Both the position numbers and the translations under genes were made by a program. DNA of 34,569 nt from JAWODU01 sp046483125 (GTDB lineage Bacteria; Verrucomicrobiota; Kiritimatiellia; UBA8416; JAWODU01). Shown in pieces: positions 1 through 6,950 of the stretch (its first letter is position 1; each line of letters begins with the position of its first letter). The notes under the pieces are model-generated. The model worked only from the letters and a program-made list of their open reading frames with translations. It did no database searches and was not told the DNA's origin. The stretch is taken from contig JAWODU010000030.1 in NCBI GenBank assembly GCA_046483125.1, positions 1 to 34,569 on the forward strand, written 5' to 3'.

Positions 1-203
1 GCGTTGAACTCGTTAAGTGTGTCGCCGATTCTTTCAAGCAGCTCAATACACTGGGCTTTCTTTCCGCTTCTGCCCAGCATTCCCATCAGCTTAAAGGTTA
101 TACCGGCCAGAATACCGATGATCACCACCACCACCAGCATCTCAATCAGCGTAAACCCTCTGTCGGCCCGTTTTTGTGGTTTTTTGTGCCTTTTTGCGGC
201 CAT
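1..203 (-). CDS. Type II secretion / type IV pilus-like pseudopilin, N-terminal part (cut by contig edge)
   Basis: This is the N-terminal 67 residues of a prepilin-like protein; the rest lies off the contig. A basic leader of 16 residues ends in Gly16, followed by Phe-Thr-Leu-Ile-Glu, the class III signal cleaved and methylated by prepilin peptidase, with the conserved Glu at mature position +5. A hydrophobic helix rich in Val and Ile follows (residues 22-36). Such proteins are polymerised at the inner membrane into a pseudopilus or pilus. The gene lies downstream of and in the same direction as a GspF/PilC gene, the usual gspF-gspG order, so a GspG-type major pseudopilin is possible, but the C-terminal part needed to decide is missing. 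The start ATG is at 203; an AGGAAGAGAG tract just upstream can serve as ribosome binding site. Confidence 0.85.
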   Translation of the reverse strand, partial: MAAKRHKKPQKRADRGFTLIEMLVVVVIIGILAGITFKLMGMLGRSGKKAQCIELLERIGDTLNEFN

Positions 204-210
204 TCTCTCT

Positions 211-301
211 TCCTCCGTCCTCCGTCATCCGTCCTCTGTCATCCCCTTGATCCAGTCTTCTCCCATTCTCCCATTCGCGCTGATTCGCGTGATTCGCGGT
301 T
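211..301. repeat. Three adjacent degenerate micro-repeat arrays in the pseudopilin-gspF gap
   Basis: The gap between the two secretion genes consists largely of short tandem units. Positions 211-245 hold five 7-base units (tcctccg, tcctccg, tcatccg, tcctctg, tcatccc). Positions 258-273 hold two 8-base units ttctccca. Positions 274-301 hold three 9-10-base units starting ttcgcg. No conserved coding frame is seen here. Similar heptamer arrays occur at 7382-7463. Function is unknown. Confidence 0.7.
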
Positions 302-326
302 TCTTCCCCGGTCCTGGCGTTCATCT

Positions 327-1607
327 CTATTTCGCCATTTCGCTTATAATCGTAATCAGCGGATAGAACATTGCTATTACTATCGTACCGATAACCAGCG
401 CCAGCAGTATGATCATGAACGGCTCGATAATCGACGTCAGTCCCTCGACCGTGGTGTCGACCTCCTCGTCGTAATTGTCCGCTATTTTCAACAGCATTTC
501 CGGCAGGGCCCCCGTTTCCTCCCCGACGTCCACCATGCTCACAACCATGTCAGGAAACACGCCGGCCGATTCCATCGGAGCCGCCATCGGGTCTCCCTCC
601 TTGACGCTGTCATGCACCTGCTGAATTGCGTCGGCAACCACCGCGTTGCCCGCCGTGTCCCTCACGATCAAAAGCGCCTGCAGTACCGGCACTCCGGAAG
701 TCATCAGCGTGCCCAGCGTCCGGGACATCCGGGCGATGGCCGTTTTGCTGAACAGAGCGCCCATAACCGGAAGCTTCAGCTTGAACTTATCCAGCCCGTA
801 ACGACCTTTCTCTGTTCTGCCAATCAGTATTATTCCCACGATTATCGCCGCCAGTATTCCCAGAAGGAAATACCAGTTGTGAACGAAAGCGTTGCTCACC
901 CCGATAACGAACTTCGTCAGCCCCGGAAGCTCCTTCCCCTCCAGCAGGTCCTCGAAGATCTTCGCGAACTGCGGAATGACCTTTATCAACAGAAACGCCA
1001 GGATACCGAACGCCGCCAGCAGGACCACAACCGGGTATATCATGGCGCTTTTGACCTTGTTCTTGATCCTCTCGGCCTTCTCCATGAATTCCGCCAGGCG
1101 GACAAGGACTATCTCCAGCACACCGCCCGCTTCCCCGGCCCTTACCATGCTGACAAAGAGCTTGTTGAAAATCCTCGGATACTGCCCCAGGGCTTCGGAG
1201 AAAGTACTGCCCCCCTCAACGGCTTCTCCCATTCCTGAAAGAGCCTCTTGCAGGCCGGCGTTTTTTTCCTGCTTCAGCAGAATTCTAAGCGCTCTCAACA
1301 GCGGCAGTCCCGCGTCAATCAGCGTTGCCAACTGCCGCGTGAACACCATCAGCTGTTTGGGCTTCACCCTTCCGCGGAGAAATGCGGGCAGTTTGATTTC
1401 CATCTTCAGGCCCGAACCGCCGCCTCTGGCCTTTTTAACCTTCGCCTGAGTACCGCGGGTCTGCCCGCCCCCGAGCTCAACAACGCGAGTCGGGAAGAAA
1501 CCCTTTGTTCTGATCATCGAAACCGCCTGCGCCTGACTCTCGGCGTCAATAACGCCCTCGGTCTCCGATCCCTGCGAATCCATTGCGACATACCTGTATC
1601 TAGGCAT
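327..1607 (-). CDS. gspF: Type II secretion / type IV pilus inner-membrane platform protein (GspF/PilC family)
   Basis: This 426-residue polytopic inner-membrane protein is the platform on which the assembly ATPase works. It has the short N-terminal arm (PRYRYVAMDSQG) and two T2SSF domains, roughly residues 86-210 and 290-412. Each carries the family signature (FTRQLATLIDAGLPLL; then MSRTLGTLMTSGVPVLQAL), and hydrophobic segments follow near 205, 255 and the C-terminus. Length is close to the usual 400-410. The start at 1607 was chosen over an in-frame upstream ATG at 1643 because GGAGGT sits six bases before it and family members start here. Gene symbol gspF or pilC cannot be separated on sequence alone; the following pseudopilin favours gspF. 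A sigma54-like promoter lies 176 bases upstream and the divergent gene encodes a sigma54 activator. Confidence 0.93.
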   Translation of the reverse strand: MPRYRYVAMDSQGSETEGVIDAESQAQAVSMIRTKGFFPTRVVELGGGQTRGTQAKVKKARGGGSGLKMEIKLPAFLRGRVKPKQLMVFTRQLATLIDAGLPLLRALRILLKQEKNAGLQEALSGMGEAVEGGSTFSEALGQYPRIFNKLFVSMVRAGEAGGVLEIVLVRLAEFMEKAERIKNKVKSAMIYPVVVLLAAFGILAFLLIKVIPQFAKIFEDLLEGKELPGLTKFVIGVSNAFVHNWYFLLGILAAIIVGIILIGRTEKGRYGLDKFKLKLPVMGALFSKTAIARMSRTLGTLMTSGVPVLQALLIVRDTAGNAVVADAIQQVHDSVKEGDPMAAPMESAGVFPDMVVSMVDVGEETGALPEMLLKIADNYDEEVDTTVEGLTSIIEPFMIILLALVIGTIVIAMFYPLITIISEMAK

Positions 1608-1621
1608 AAGCGACCTCCATT

Positions 1622-1747
1622 TTACCGGCCGCAAAGATAACAACTACGCCGCTTCCAGGCAAGTACTTCCGCCCCTTCCGCACATATCTGCAGTTCCCTT
1701 TCCGCAACCACCTCCGTTTCTGCTGTACTGATACTTTCCTTCTCCAT
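1622..1747 (-). CDS. Possible 41-residue small protein ahead of gspF, function unknown
   Basis: An ATG at 1747 opens a 41-codon frame that stops at 1622, fourteen bases before the gspF start. It would be the first cistron of a transcript starting at the predicted sigma54 site (about 1772). The peptide is acidic in its first half (MEKESISTAETEVVAERE) and ends in a basic stretch with two cysteines (KRRSCYLCGR). An in-frame GTG lies three codons upstream, with AAAGG near it as a weak ribosome binding site. I recognise no family. The frame stays open far upstream without another ATG, so chance is a real alternative. Confidence is low. Confidence 0.25.
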   Translation of the reverse strand: MEKESISTAETEVVAERELQICAEGAEVLAWKRRSCYLCGR

Positions 1748-1782
1748 TTCGCTCACAGCCTTTATGTACCGCTGTTCTCCAA

Positions 1783-1799
1783 AGCACCCCCCGTGCCAG
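1783..1799 (-). promoter_or_regulatory. Sigma54-like -24/-12 promoter facing gspF
   Basis: The minus strand reads CTGGCACGGGGGGTGCT. Against the sigma54 consensus YTGGCACGR-N3-TTGCW it differs at one position (GTGCT for TTGCT). The invariant GG and GC dinucleotides are separated by exactly ten bases. Predicted transcription start is about 1772, giving a leader of about 165 bases to the gspF ATG. The divergently transcribed neighbour encodes a sigma54 activator, which supports the call. Confidence 0.7.
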
Positions 1800-1897
1800 T
1801 CCCGGCTGGACCGATTTCCTTTCCCGATATCTCCCCTTTTATAGCCCGAATTCCTCAGAAAATTCTCTCCTGACGCGATTTCTTCCCCAAAAAGGGC

Positions 1898-1926
1898 TTG
1901 AAACCGGGATACAAAGACCGGATAAT
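1898..1926 (+). promoter_or_regulatory. Sigma70-like promoter for the sigma54 activator gene
   Basis: The plus strand has TTGAAA (1898-1903), a 17-base spacer and GATAAT (1921-1926), close to the sigma70 consensus. Transcription would start near 1933 and give a leader of about 36 bases before the ATG at 1969. Confidence 0.5.
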
Positions 1927-1962
1927 GCGTTAATGGTACGCTTATACTGCGTCAACGTACGC
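1927..1962. promoter_or_regulatory. Tandem GCGT-N6/7-ACGC sites, possible operator/enhancer
   Basis: Two inverted-repeat motifs, GCGT-N7-ACGC at 1927-1941 and GCGT-N6-ACGC at 1949-1962, start 22 bases apart, about two helical turns, so a dimeric protein could bind both on one face. They lie directly downstream of the sigma70-like -10 and 155-190 bases upstream of the predicted sigma54 start. That suits an upstream activator site that also represses the activator gene itself. The role is inferred; the repeats are seen. Confidence 0.45.
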
Positions 1963-1968
1963 GAATAA

Positions 1969-4284
1969 ATGAAACCCAAAGACACATCGCGGGATCTGCA
2001 CCCGGTAGTCGCCGATTACGTATCGACCGATCTGGACCTGGGCGCCGTACTTCGAAGGCACGCATCGCTCAACGAGGATATCATCCAGGCCATGATACTT
2101 CTCGAGACCTATCTCCGGGACAGACAATCCGCGAATGCGGCCTTCCTTGCCGCCAGACGAGTAGAACTCAAGGGACATGACAGCGCCCTTTGCGCCCTTT
2201 TTCTCTGTGTCTGGGCCCTTGCATGTCTGAGCCAACTGCCTTCCGTGCCCGAACGCCGGGCCGAAGCCGCCACGCTTCTTCACCGCGCGCGAGCGCTGAT
2301 TTCCGCCCCTGTTCCGCCTTCCGTAAAGGCCTTTGTTCTCCTCGTTGAGGCCCGTCTCCTCGGAATTGACGGCAACCGCCGCAAACAGGAAGACACGATA
2401 CGCCGGTCCCTTCGGATTTTTCCTCCGGATTCCGTCCGGAGGCGCTGGGCTGTACTTGAACTTGCCGATTTAATGGCGCGCATGGGCCGGATCAGCGAGA
2501 TCGATCATGATCTTTCCCGTCTTTCAGGTACCCGCGACATTGATTGGCTTCAGCTCATAAACGCCGTGGAAACGGGCCGGCTTCAGTACGCCTCAACTCT
2601 GGCGGCCCGGCTCGGTGCCCCTGCCGCCTCCGGCGCCGGCCCGCCCGCCGCGCGCCGGTACCTGCGTTTGCTTGATCTCATGCTGGACACAAGCGCCCTG
2701 AATCTCCCCGCCCCCCCGGACGCCCCCAGGGGCGCCCCCGACTGGGCACTGGTAATTCACTGCCTGCTCAACCGGGCGACTCACCAGGCACTGCGATGGG
2801 CCCGCCTGTGTGAAAACAATGAATCCCTGTCGGTAAAAGGCGTGGGCTGTGTGTCCTTTAACCTGATACGCTCCGAGCTGGCCGAGCGTAATGCCGCCGG
2901 CGCGCGCAGACTGCTGGAATTGCGCCGAAATGCCGGAAACTGCCACTATCTGGATGACTTCTTCTACGCCAGAGCAACGCTTCTCGAAGACGATTTCGAC
3001 GGTTCCTCTCGTCTCTTTGCGCGCGCTCTCACCCGTGCCGAACACTATTCGGCCATGGGTCGTCTGGACTTCGAAATAAGGCTGTCAGCGGAACTTTCGC
3101 GCGATACCGTGTTCCGGCTTACCAGGACCTCTGACGCCCTTCGCTCCGTTTCCACGTCTTCTGACTCCCCGACGCCCGGGGAAGAAGAGCCGCACACTTC
3201 GGATTCATCCGCTTCCGTCCGCTCCGGTCTCGGCCGTATTGTAGGCACAAGCCGTGAAACACGCGCTCTGAAATCACAGATAAGCAAGCTGGCGCCGCTT
3301 GACGTGCCTGTGCTTATAACCGGCGAGACCGGCACCGGCAAGGAACTTACCGCCCAGGCTCTTCACGAAAGCAGTTCCAGGAAAAATGAACCTTTTGTGG
3401 CGATAAATTGCGGCGCCATATCGGAAACTCTCCTTGAATCGGAGCTATTCGGCCATGAAAAGGGAGCATTCAGCGGGGCCTCCGCGGCCCATCGCGGTCT
3501 TTTCGAAGAAGCCGGCAAAGGCTCTATTCTGCTCGATGAAATAGGCGACATTTCCCCCAGCCTGCAGGTCGCGCTTCTGCGGATACTGGAGACCGGCGAA
3601 ATCCGGCCCGTCGGGAGCACGAAAATACGGAAGGTCTCATGCCGTATTCTGGCCTCCACGAACGCCGATCTCAAACAACTCGCCGAGAACGGCCGTTTCC
3701 GCCGCGACATTCTTTACAGACTTCAGCGGCTTGAGATCCGCCTGGAACCTTTGCGGCGTCACAGGGAGGATGTCCCGTGTCTTGTCGACTACTTCCTGAA
3801 CATGGACCGGCCTTCGAACGAGAAAGCCCGGGCGTCGGCGGATCTTGTCTCGGCCCTTCAGCGCTATTCCTGGCCCGGCAATGTTCGCGAACTCCGCAAC
3901 ACCCTCGAAAGAATGCGTCTTATGAACTCCGACAAGCTTTACTATGACGTTACGGATCTGGATGCGCCCGGCGTCGAGCCCAATGGCCGCCGCGCCCCTC
4001 AAACGCCCGCTCAGCCGCCTCTCCTTCCGCAGGCCAACGGAAGGGACCCCTCGCTTAAACTCGGTAAATCCAGGGTAAGGCGCCTGGCACTCCTTCGCGA
4101 GCTTTTCAGAAAACACGAGGTACTGACCCGAAGTGAGGTAATTCAGACACTGGAAGTATCCCCCAATACCGCATCAAAGGACCTTCGCGGGCTTTGCGAG
4201 GAAGGATTTATTACAAAAAACAGACCGACCGCGTCTCCGCGGTCGGTCTACTTCTCTATTCTGAAAACAAGTGCCGGGGGTTAA
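1969..4284 (+). CDS. Sigma54-dependent transcriptional activator with helical N-terminal region and C-terminal winged helix
   Basis: This is a 771-residue bacterial enhancer-binding protein. Residues 1-400 are mainly alpha-helical and TPR-like by eye, with no receiver, GAF or PAS signature. A Ser/Pro/Glu-rich linker follows. The AAA+ core (about 420-655) has Walker A GETGTGKE (452-459), the sigma54-contact loop GAFSGA (499-504, Ser in place of the usual Thr) and Walker B GSILLDE (518-524). The C-terminus (about 704-771) is not a Fis helix-turn-helix but resembles a DeoR-type winged helix (LTRSEVIQTLEVSPNTASKD, then LCEEGFI). The ATG directly follows an in-frame TAA and has no clear Shine-Dalgarno sequence. 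The gene diverges from gspF, whose upstream region carries a sigma54-like promoter, so control of the secretion genes is the likely role. Its 3' end converges on rplQ and contains that operon's terminator. Confidence 0.92.
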   Translation: MKPKDTSRDLHPVVADYVSTDLDLGAVLRRHASLNEDIIQAMILLETYLRDRQSANAAFLAARRVELKGHDSALCALFLCVWALACLSQLPSVPERRAEAATLLHRARALISAPVPPSVKAFVLLVEARLLGIDGNRRKQEDTIRRSLRIFPPDSVRRRWAVLELADLMARMGRISEIDHDLSRLSGTRDIDWLQLINAVETGRLQYASTLAARLGAPAASGAGPPAARRYLRLLDLMLDTSALNLPAPPDAPRGAPDWALVIHCLLNRATHQALRWARLCENNESLSVKGVGCVSFNLIRSELAERNAAGARRLLELRRNAGNCHYLDDFFYARATLLEDDFDGSSRLFARALTRAEHYSAMGRLDFEIRLSAELSRDTVFRLTRTSDALRSVSTSSDSPTPGEEEPHTSDSSASVRSGLGRIVGTSRETRALKSQISKLAPLDVPVLITGETGTGKELTAQALHESSSRKNEPFVAINCGAISETLLESELFGHEKGAFSGASAAHRGLFEEAGKGSILLDEIGDISPSLQVALLRILETGEIRPVGSTKIRKVSCRILASTNADLKQLAENGRFRRDILYRLQRLEIRLEPLRRHREDVPCLVDYFLNMDRPSNEKARASADLVSALQRYSWPGNVRELRNTLERMRLMNSDKLYYDVTDLDAPGVEPNGRRAPQTPAQPPLLPQANGRDPSLKLGKSRVRRLALLRELFRKHEVLTRSEVIQTLEVSPNTASKDLRGLCEEGFITKNRPTASPRSVYFSILKTSAGG
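4215..4249 (-). terminator. Intrinsic terminator of the ribosomal supercluster, inside the convergent activator gene
   Basis: A perfect 12-base-pair stem (4222-4233 with 4238-4249) and a 4-base loop are followed on the minus strand by G and then six T (4215-4220). It starts about 30 bases past the rplQ stop, the expected place for an intrinsic terminator. On the plus strand the same bases are codons of the sigma54 activator and lack a T tract, so it should terminate only the minus-strand transcript. Confidence 0.9.
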
Positions 4285-4688
4285 CTTTCCGCCGGCTTTT
4301 CTTTCTTTGTCTTGCGTTTCCTGTCGGGTATCTCCATGTCTACCCACTCGAGAACGGCTTTCTCCGAACCGTCGCCTCTCCGGGGACCCATTTTCAGGAT
4401 TCTCGTATAACCCCCGGGGCGCTCTTTCATGCGCGGCACGATGTCCGCGACCAGTTTCCGGGCGTGTTCCACGCTCGCAAGTCTTGAGGATATGCGGCGT
4501 ATGCCGACAGAAGCGTTCTTTCGTCCGGCCGTAACCAGCTTTTCCGCCATAGTCCGGGCGCGTTTCGCTTTGGCAAGGGTTGTTATCACTCTTTTCTCGT
4601 CGATGAGCGCCCTTACGACGGAAGCTATTACGGCCTGCCTCTGGCCGGTTGCGCGCCCCATCTGAATTCTCTTTTTTCTGTGACGCAT
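4281..4688 (-). CDS. rplQ: Ribosomal protein L17
   Basis: This 135-residue protein of the large ribosomal subunit lies near the peptide exit tunnel. The N-terminus MRHRKKRIQMGRATGQR is the L17 signature, followed by the ITTLAKAKRARTMAEKL region and GYTRILKMGPRRGDGSE. A short Lys/Glu tail ends the protein. The start at 4688 leaves one base after the rpoA stop; an in-frame upstream ATG at 4730 lies inside rpoA and is rejected. It is the last gene of the cluster. Its stop codon shares TTAA with the convergent sigma54 activator. Confidence 0.97.
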   Translation of the reverse strand: MRHRKKRIQMGRATGQRQAVIASVVRALIDEKRVITTLAKAKRARTMAEKLVTAGRKNASVGIRRISSRLASVEHARKLVADIVPRMKERPGGYTRILKMGPRRGDGSEKAVLEWVDMEIPDRKRKTKKEKPAES

Positions 4689-4689
4689 T

Positions 4690-5706
4690 TCAGGATTCCC
4701 CGTCCTGATCATTCTCCGGGCTCGGAACAACGCCCGAATCGAACGTCATACCAAGTGACAGCCCCAGATCTTCCAGTTTTGCCTTTATTTCGTTCAGAGA
4801 TTTCTTGCCGAAATTGCGGTATTTCAGCATTTCGGCTTCCGTCTTCTGCGCCAGTTCTCCTACGGTGGTAATATTCGCGTTATTGAGGCAGTTTGCCGCC
4901 CGTACGCTCAGCTCTATTTCGTTAACGCTCATGTTCAGCTTCTTCTTCAACTCGTCGCGCTGAGTGTCCGCCTTCTTCGCGGTTTCCTCAAATTCCACGG
5001 TTTTCTCGTCGTAATCCACAAACACGTCCAGATGGTGCCTCAGAATAAATGCCGCAATCGTAAGGGCGTTATCCGGACTGATGCGCCCGTCGGTCCATAT
5101 CTCCAGGACGAGCTTGTCGTAATCCGTCCTCTGCCCCACGCGCGTATTCTCCGTCGAAAAATTGACCCGGCTGACCGGCGAGAAAACCGAGTCAATCGGT
5201 ATCCGTCCGATTTCCTGTTCTTCGGCCTTGTTCCATTCCGCAGGATGAAAGCCGCGGCCCGTCTTCACCTCTATGCTCATGTCCAGTTTGCCGTCGGCGG
5301 CCAGGGTGGCAATATGATGATCGGGATTGACGATTTCCATCTTTCCGCCTGTGTCTATGTCCCCGGCCTTGACCTCGCACGGGCCTTTCGCGTTCAGGGT
5401 TATCGTCTGCGGTTCCCGGACGTAGGATTTCAGGAGCACGCCTTTCATGTTCATCACTAGATCTGTTACGTCTTCTGTCGCGCCCTTTATCGATGCGAAC
5501 TCATGCTGTACACCGTCAATCCTTATCGACGTGACCGCCGCTCCTTCGATTGAAGAAAGCAGTACGCGCCGCAGTGAATTGCCTATCGTTCGACCGTACC
5601 CGACCTCAAAGGGCTCAGCGGTGAACAGCGCGTAAGTATCGGTTGCCGCGGATTCATCTTTAACAACCCTTTTCGGCATTTCAAATCTGCTAAGTCTAAC
5701 GGCCAT
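4690..5706 (-). CDS. rpoA: RNA polymerase alpha subunit
   Basis: This 338-residue subunit nucleates RNA polymerase assembly. The N-terminal domain has the GYGRTIGNSLRRVLLSSIEG dimerisation helix (about 36-55) and the conserved EEQEIGRIPIDSVFSPV segment. A linker leads to the C-terminal domain (about 255-325), which binds UP-element DNA and activators: ELSVRAANCLNNANITTVGEL and KYRNFGKKSLNEI. AAAGGA about eight bases before the ATG is the ribosome binding site. An acidic tail ends the protein. It sits between rpsD and rplQ, the standard alpha-operon order. Confidence 0.98.
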   Translation of the reverse strand: MAVRLSRFEMPKRVVKDESAATDTYALFTAEPFEVGYGRTIGNSLRRVLLSSIEGAAVTSIRIDGVQHEFASIKGATEDVTDLVMNMKGVLLKSYVREPQTITLNAKGPCEVKAGDIDTGGKMEIVNPDHHIATLAADGKLDMSIEVKTGRGFHPAEWNKAEEQEIGRIPIDSVFSPVSRVNFSTENTRVGQRTDYDKLVLEIWTDGRISPDNALTIAAFILRHHLDVFVDYDEKTVEFEETAKKADTQRDELKKKLNMSVNEIELSVRAANCLNNANITTVGELAQKTEAEMLKYRNFGKKSLNEIKAKLEDLGLSLGMTFDSGVVPSPENDQDGES

Positions 5707-5741
5707 CTCTTTCGTCCTTTCCCGGGCTTATGCGCCCACTC

Positions 5742-6371
5742 CTACTTCGAATACAGTTCCACTATCAGCCTTTCGTTAACCACCGGCGCGATTTCCTCCC
5801 GCGTGGGTTTGCGCGTGACTTCAGCGGTAAGTGATTCCATGTCCAGCGTCAGCCACTGCGGCACATCCCGCGTTTTCGTGACTTCCATGTTCCTCTTGAC
5901 AATTTCCCGGCTTTTCTCGCGCTCTTTCACTTTGACAACCGAGCCCGGCGCCACCCTGATGGAAGGAATGTTTGCCTGACGTCCGTCCAGAAGAATATGC
6001 CCGTGCCTTACGACCTGCCTGGCTGCCTGCCGTGACGGCGCAAAACCCAGCGTATAAACCACGTTATCAAGCCTGCTCTCCAGAAGCTGTAACAGCACTT
6101 CGCCGGTAACACCCGGCAAGCGTTCCGCTTTTTTGAACGTCAGCTTGAACTGGTTCTCCTGCAGGCCGTATTGTCGCCGCAGTCTCTGTTTTTCGCGCAG
6201 TTGTATCCCGTAGTTGGAGGGCTTACGACTGCGCCTGCGGCCGTGCATGCCCGGCGGCGGTCTTCCCGTCTCCACGGGACATTTGGCGGTCACACAACGC
6301 GCTCCCTTCAGGAATAATTTCATGCCTTCCGCGCGGCACTGCCTGCATCTTGGCCCGGTATACCTGCCCAT
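5742..6371 (-). CDS. rpsD: Ribosomal protein S4 (zinc-ribbon form)
   Basis: This 209-residue primary 16S rRNA-binding protein has an N-terminal zinc knuckle with Cys9, Cys12, Cys26 and Cys31 (the C+ form). An S4 RNA-binding domain follows around residues 96-160 (RLDNVVYTLGFAPSRQAARQ, then VRHGHILLDG). The ATG at 6371 was chosen because GGAGGG lies just upstream and MGRYTGPRCRQCR matches S4; the frame is open further upstream only because it runs under rpsK. S4 often represses the alpha operon through its own mRNA, but no such site was identified here. Confidence 0.97.
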   Translation of the reverse strand: MGRYTGPRCRQCRAEGMKLFLKGARCVTAKCPVETGRPPPGMHGRRRSRKPSNYGIQLREKQRLRRQYGLQENQFKLTFKKAERLPGVTGEVLLQLLESRLDNVVYTLGFAPSRQAARQVVRHGHILLDGRQANIPSIRVAPGSVVKVKEREKSREIVKRNMEVTKTRDVPQWLTLDMESLTAEVTRKPTREEIAPVVNERLIVELYSK

Positions 6372-6373
6372 TA

Positions 6374-6925
6374 TTAGACCCTCCTTCTCTTTCGGGGCCT
6401 GCACCCGTTGTGCGGAATCGGTGTTACGTCCTTGATCACTGTTACGTTCATGCCCACGGACTGAAGAGCGCGGATCGCCGATTCCCTGCCGGAACCCGCC
6501 CCCTGAATACGTACCTCTACTTCCCGCATGCCCCTGGCAACGGCCCGTCTCGCCGCGTCCTGGCTCACCAGCGTAGCCGCGAAGGCGGTGCTCTTTCTCG
6601 ACCCCCTGAAGCCGGCCCGTCCGGCACTGCTCCATGAAATCACTCCGCCGCTCATATCGGTTATGGTAACCATTGTATTGTTGAAAGTAGCCTTGATATG
6701 CACTATCCCCGAACTGGGGCCCCGTCTCTGCTGTCTTGGCGCCTCACGTTCACTCGCATCCGTCTTCCTGTCGCGGCTTTCTGCTTCAACAGCCGGAGCC
6801 TTCTTTTCTCCGGTTTCGGGTTTCTTCCCGTCTTTCTTTTCTTCTTCTTCAGCCCCGGCGTTTTTATTCGGCGAAGCGCCGGTATCCGGTTTCTCTTTCT
6901 CAGTGCTGTCTTTCTCTTCTGCCAT
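6374..6925 (-). CDS. rpsK: Ribosomal protein S11 with long charged N-terminal extension
   Basis: The body, from about residue 72 (GIVHIKATFNNTMVTITD) to the terminus TPIPHNGCRPRKRRRV, is a complete S11 of the 30S platform. The protein is 183 residues against about 129 in Escherichia coli. The extra roughly 55 residues are a low-complexity Glu/Lys/Ala/Pro stretch in frame with the body. No ATG lies between the start at 6925 and the S11 body, so the extension is probably translated. GGAG lies about 13 bases before the start, a weak ribosome binding site. The gene ends two bases before rpsD. Confidence 0.94.
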   Translation of the reverse strand: MAEEKDSTEKEKPDTGASPNKNAGAEEEEKKDGKKPETGEKKAPAVEAESRDRKTDASEREAPRQQRRGPSSGIVHIKATFNNTMVTITDMSGGVISWSSAGRAGFRGSRKSTAFAATLVSQDAARRAVARGMREVEVRIQGAGSGRESAIRALQSVGMNVTVIKDVTPIPHNGCRPRKRRRV

Positions 6926-6950
6926 GCCTTTGATGCTCCAGCTTACCTTG

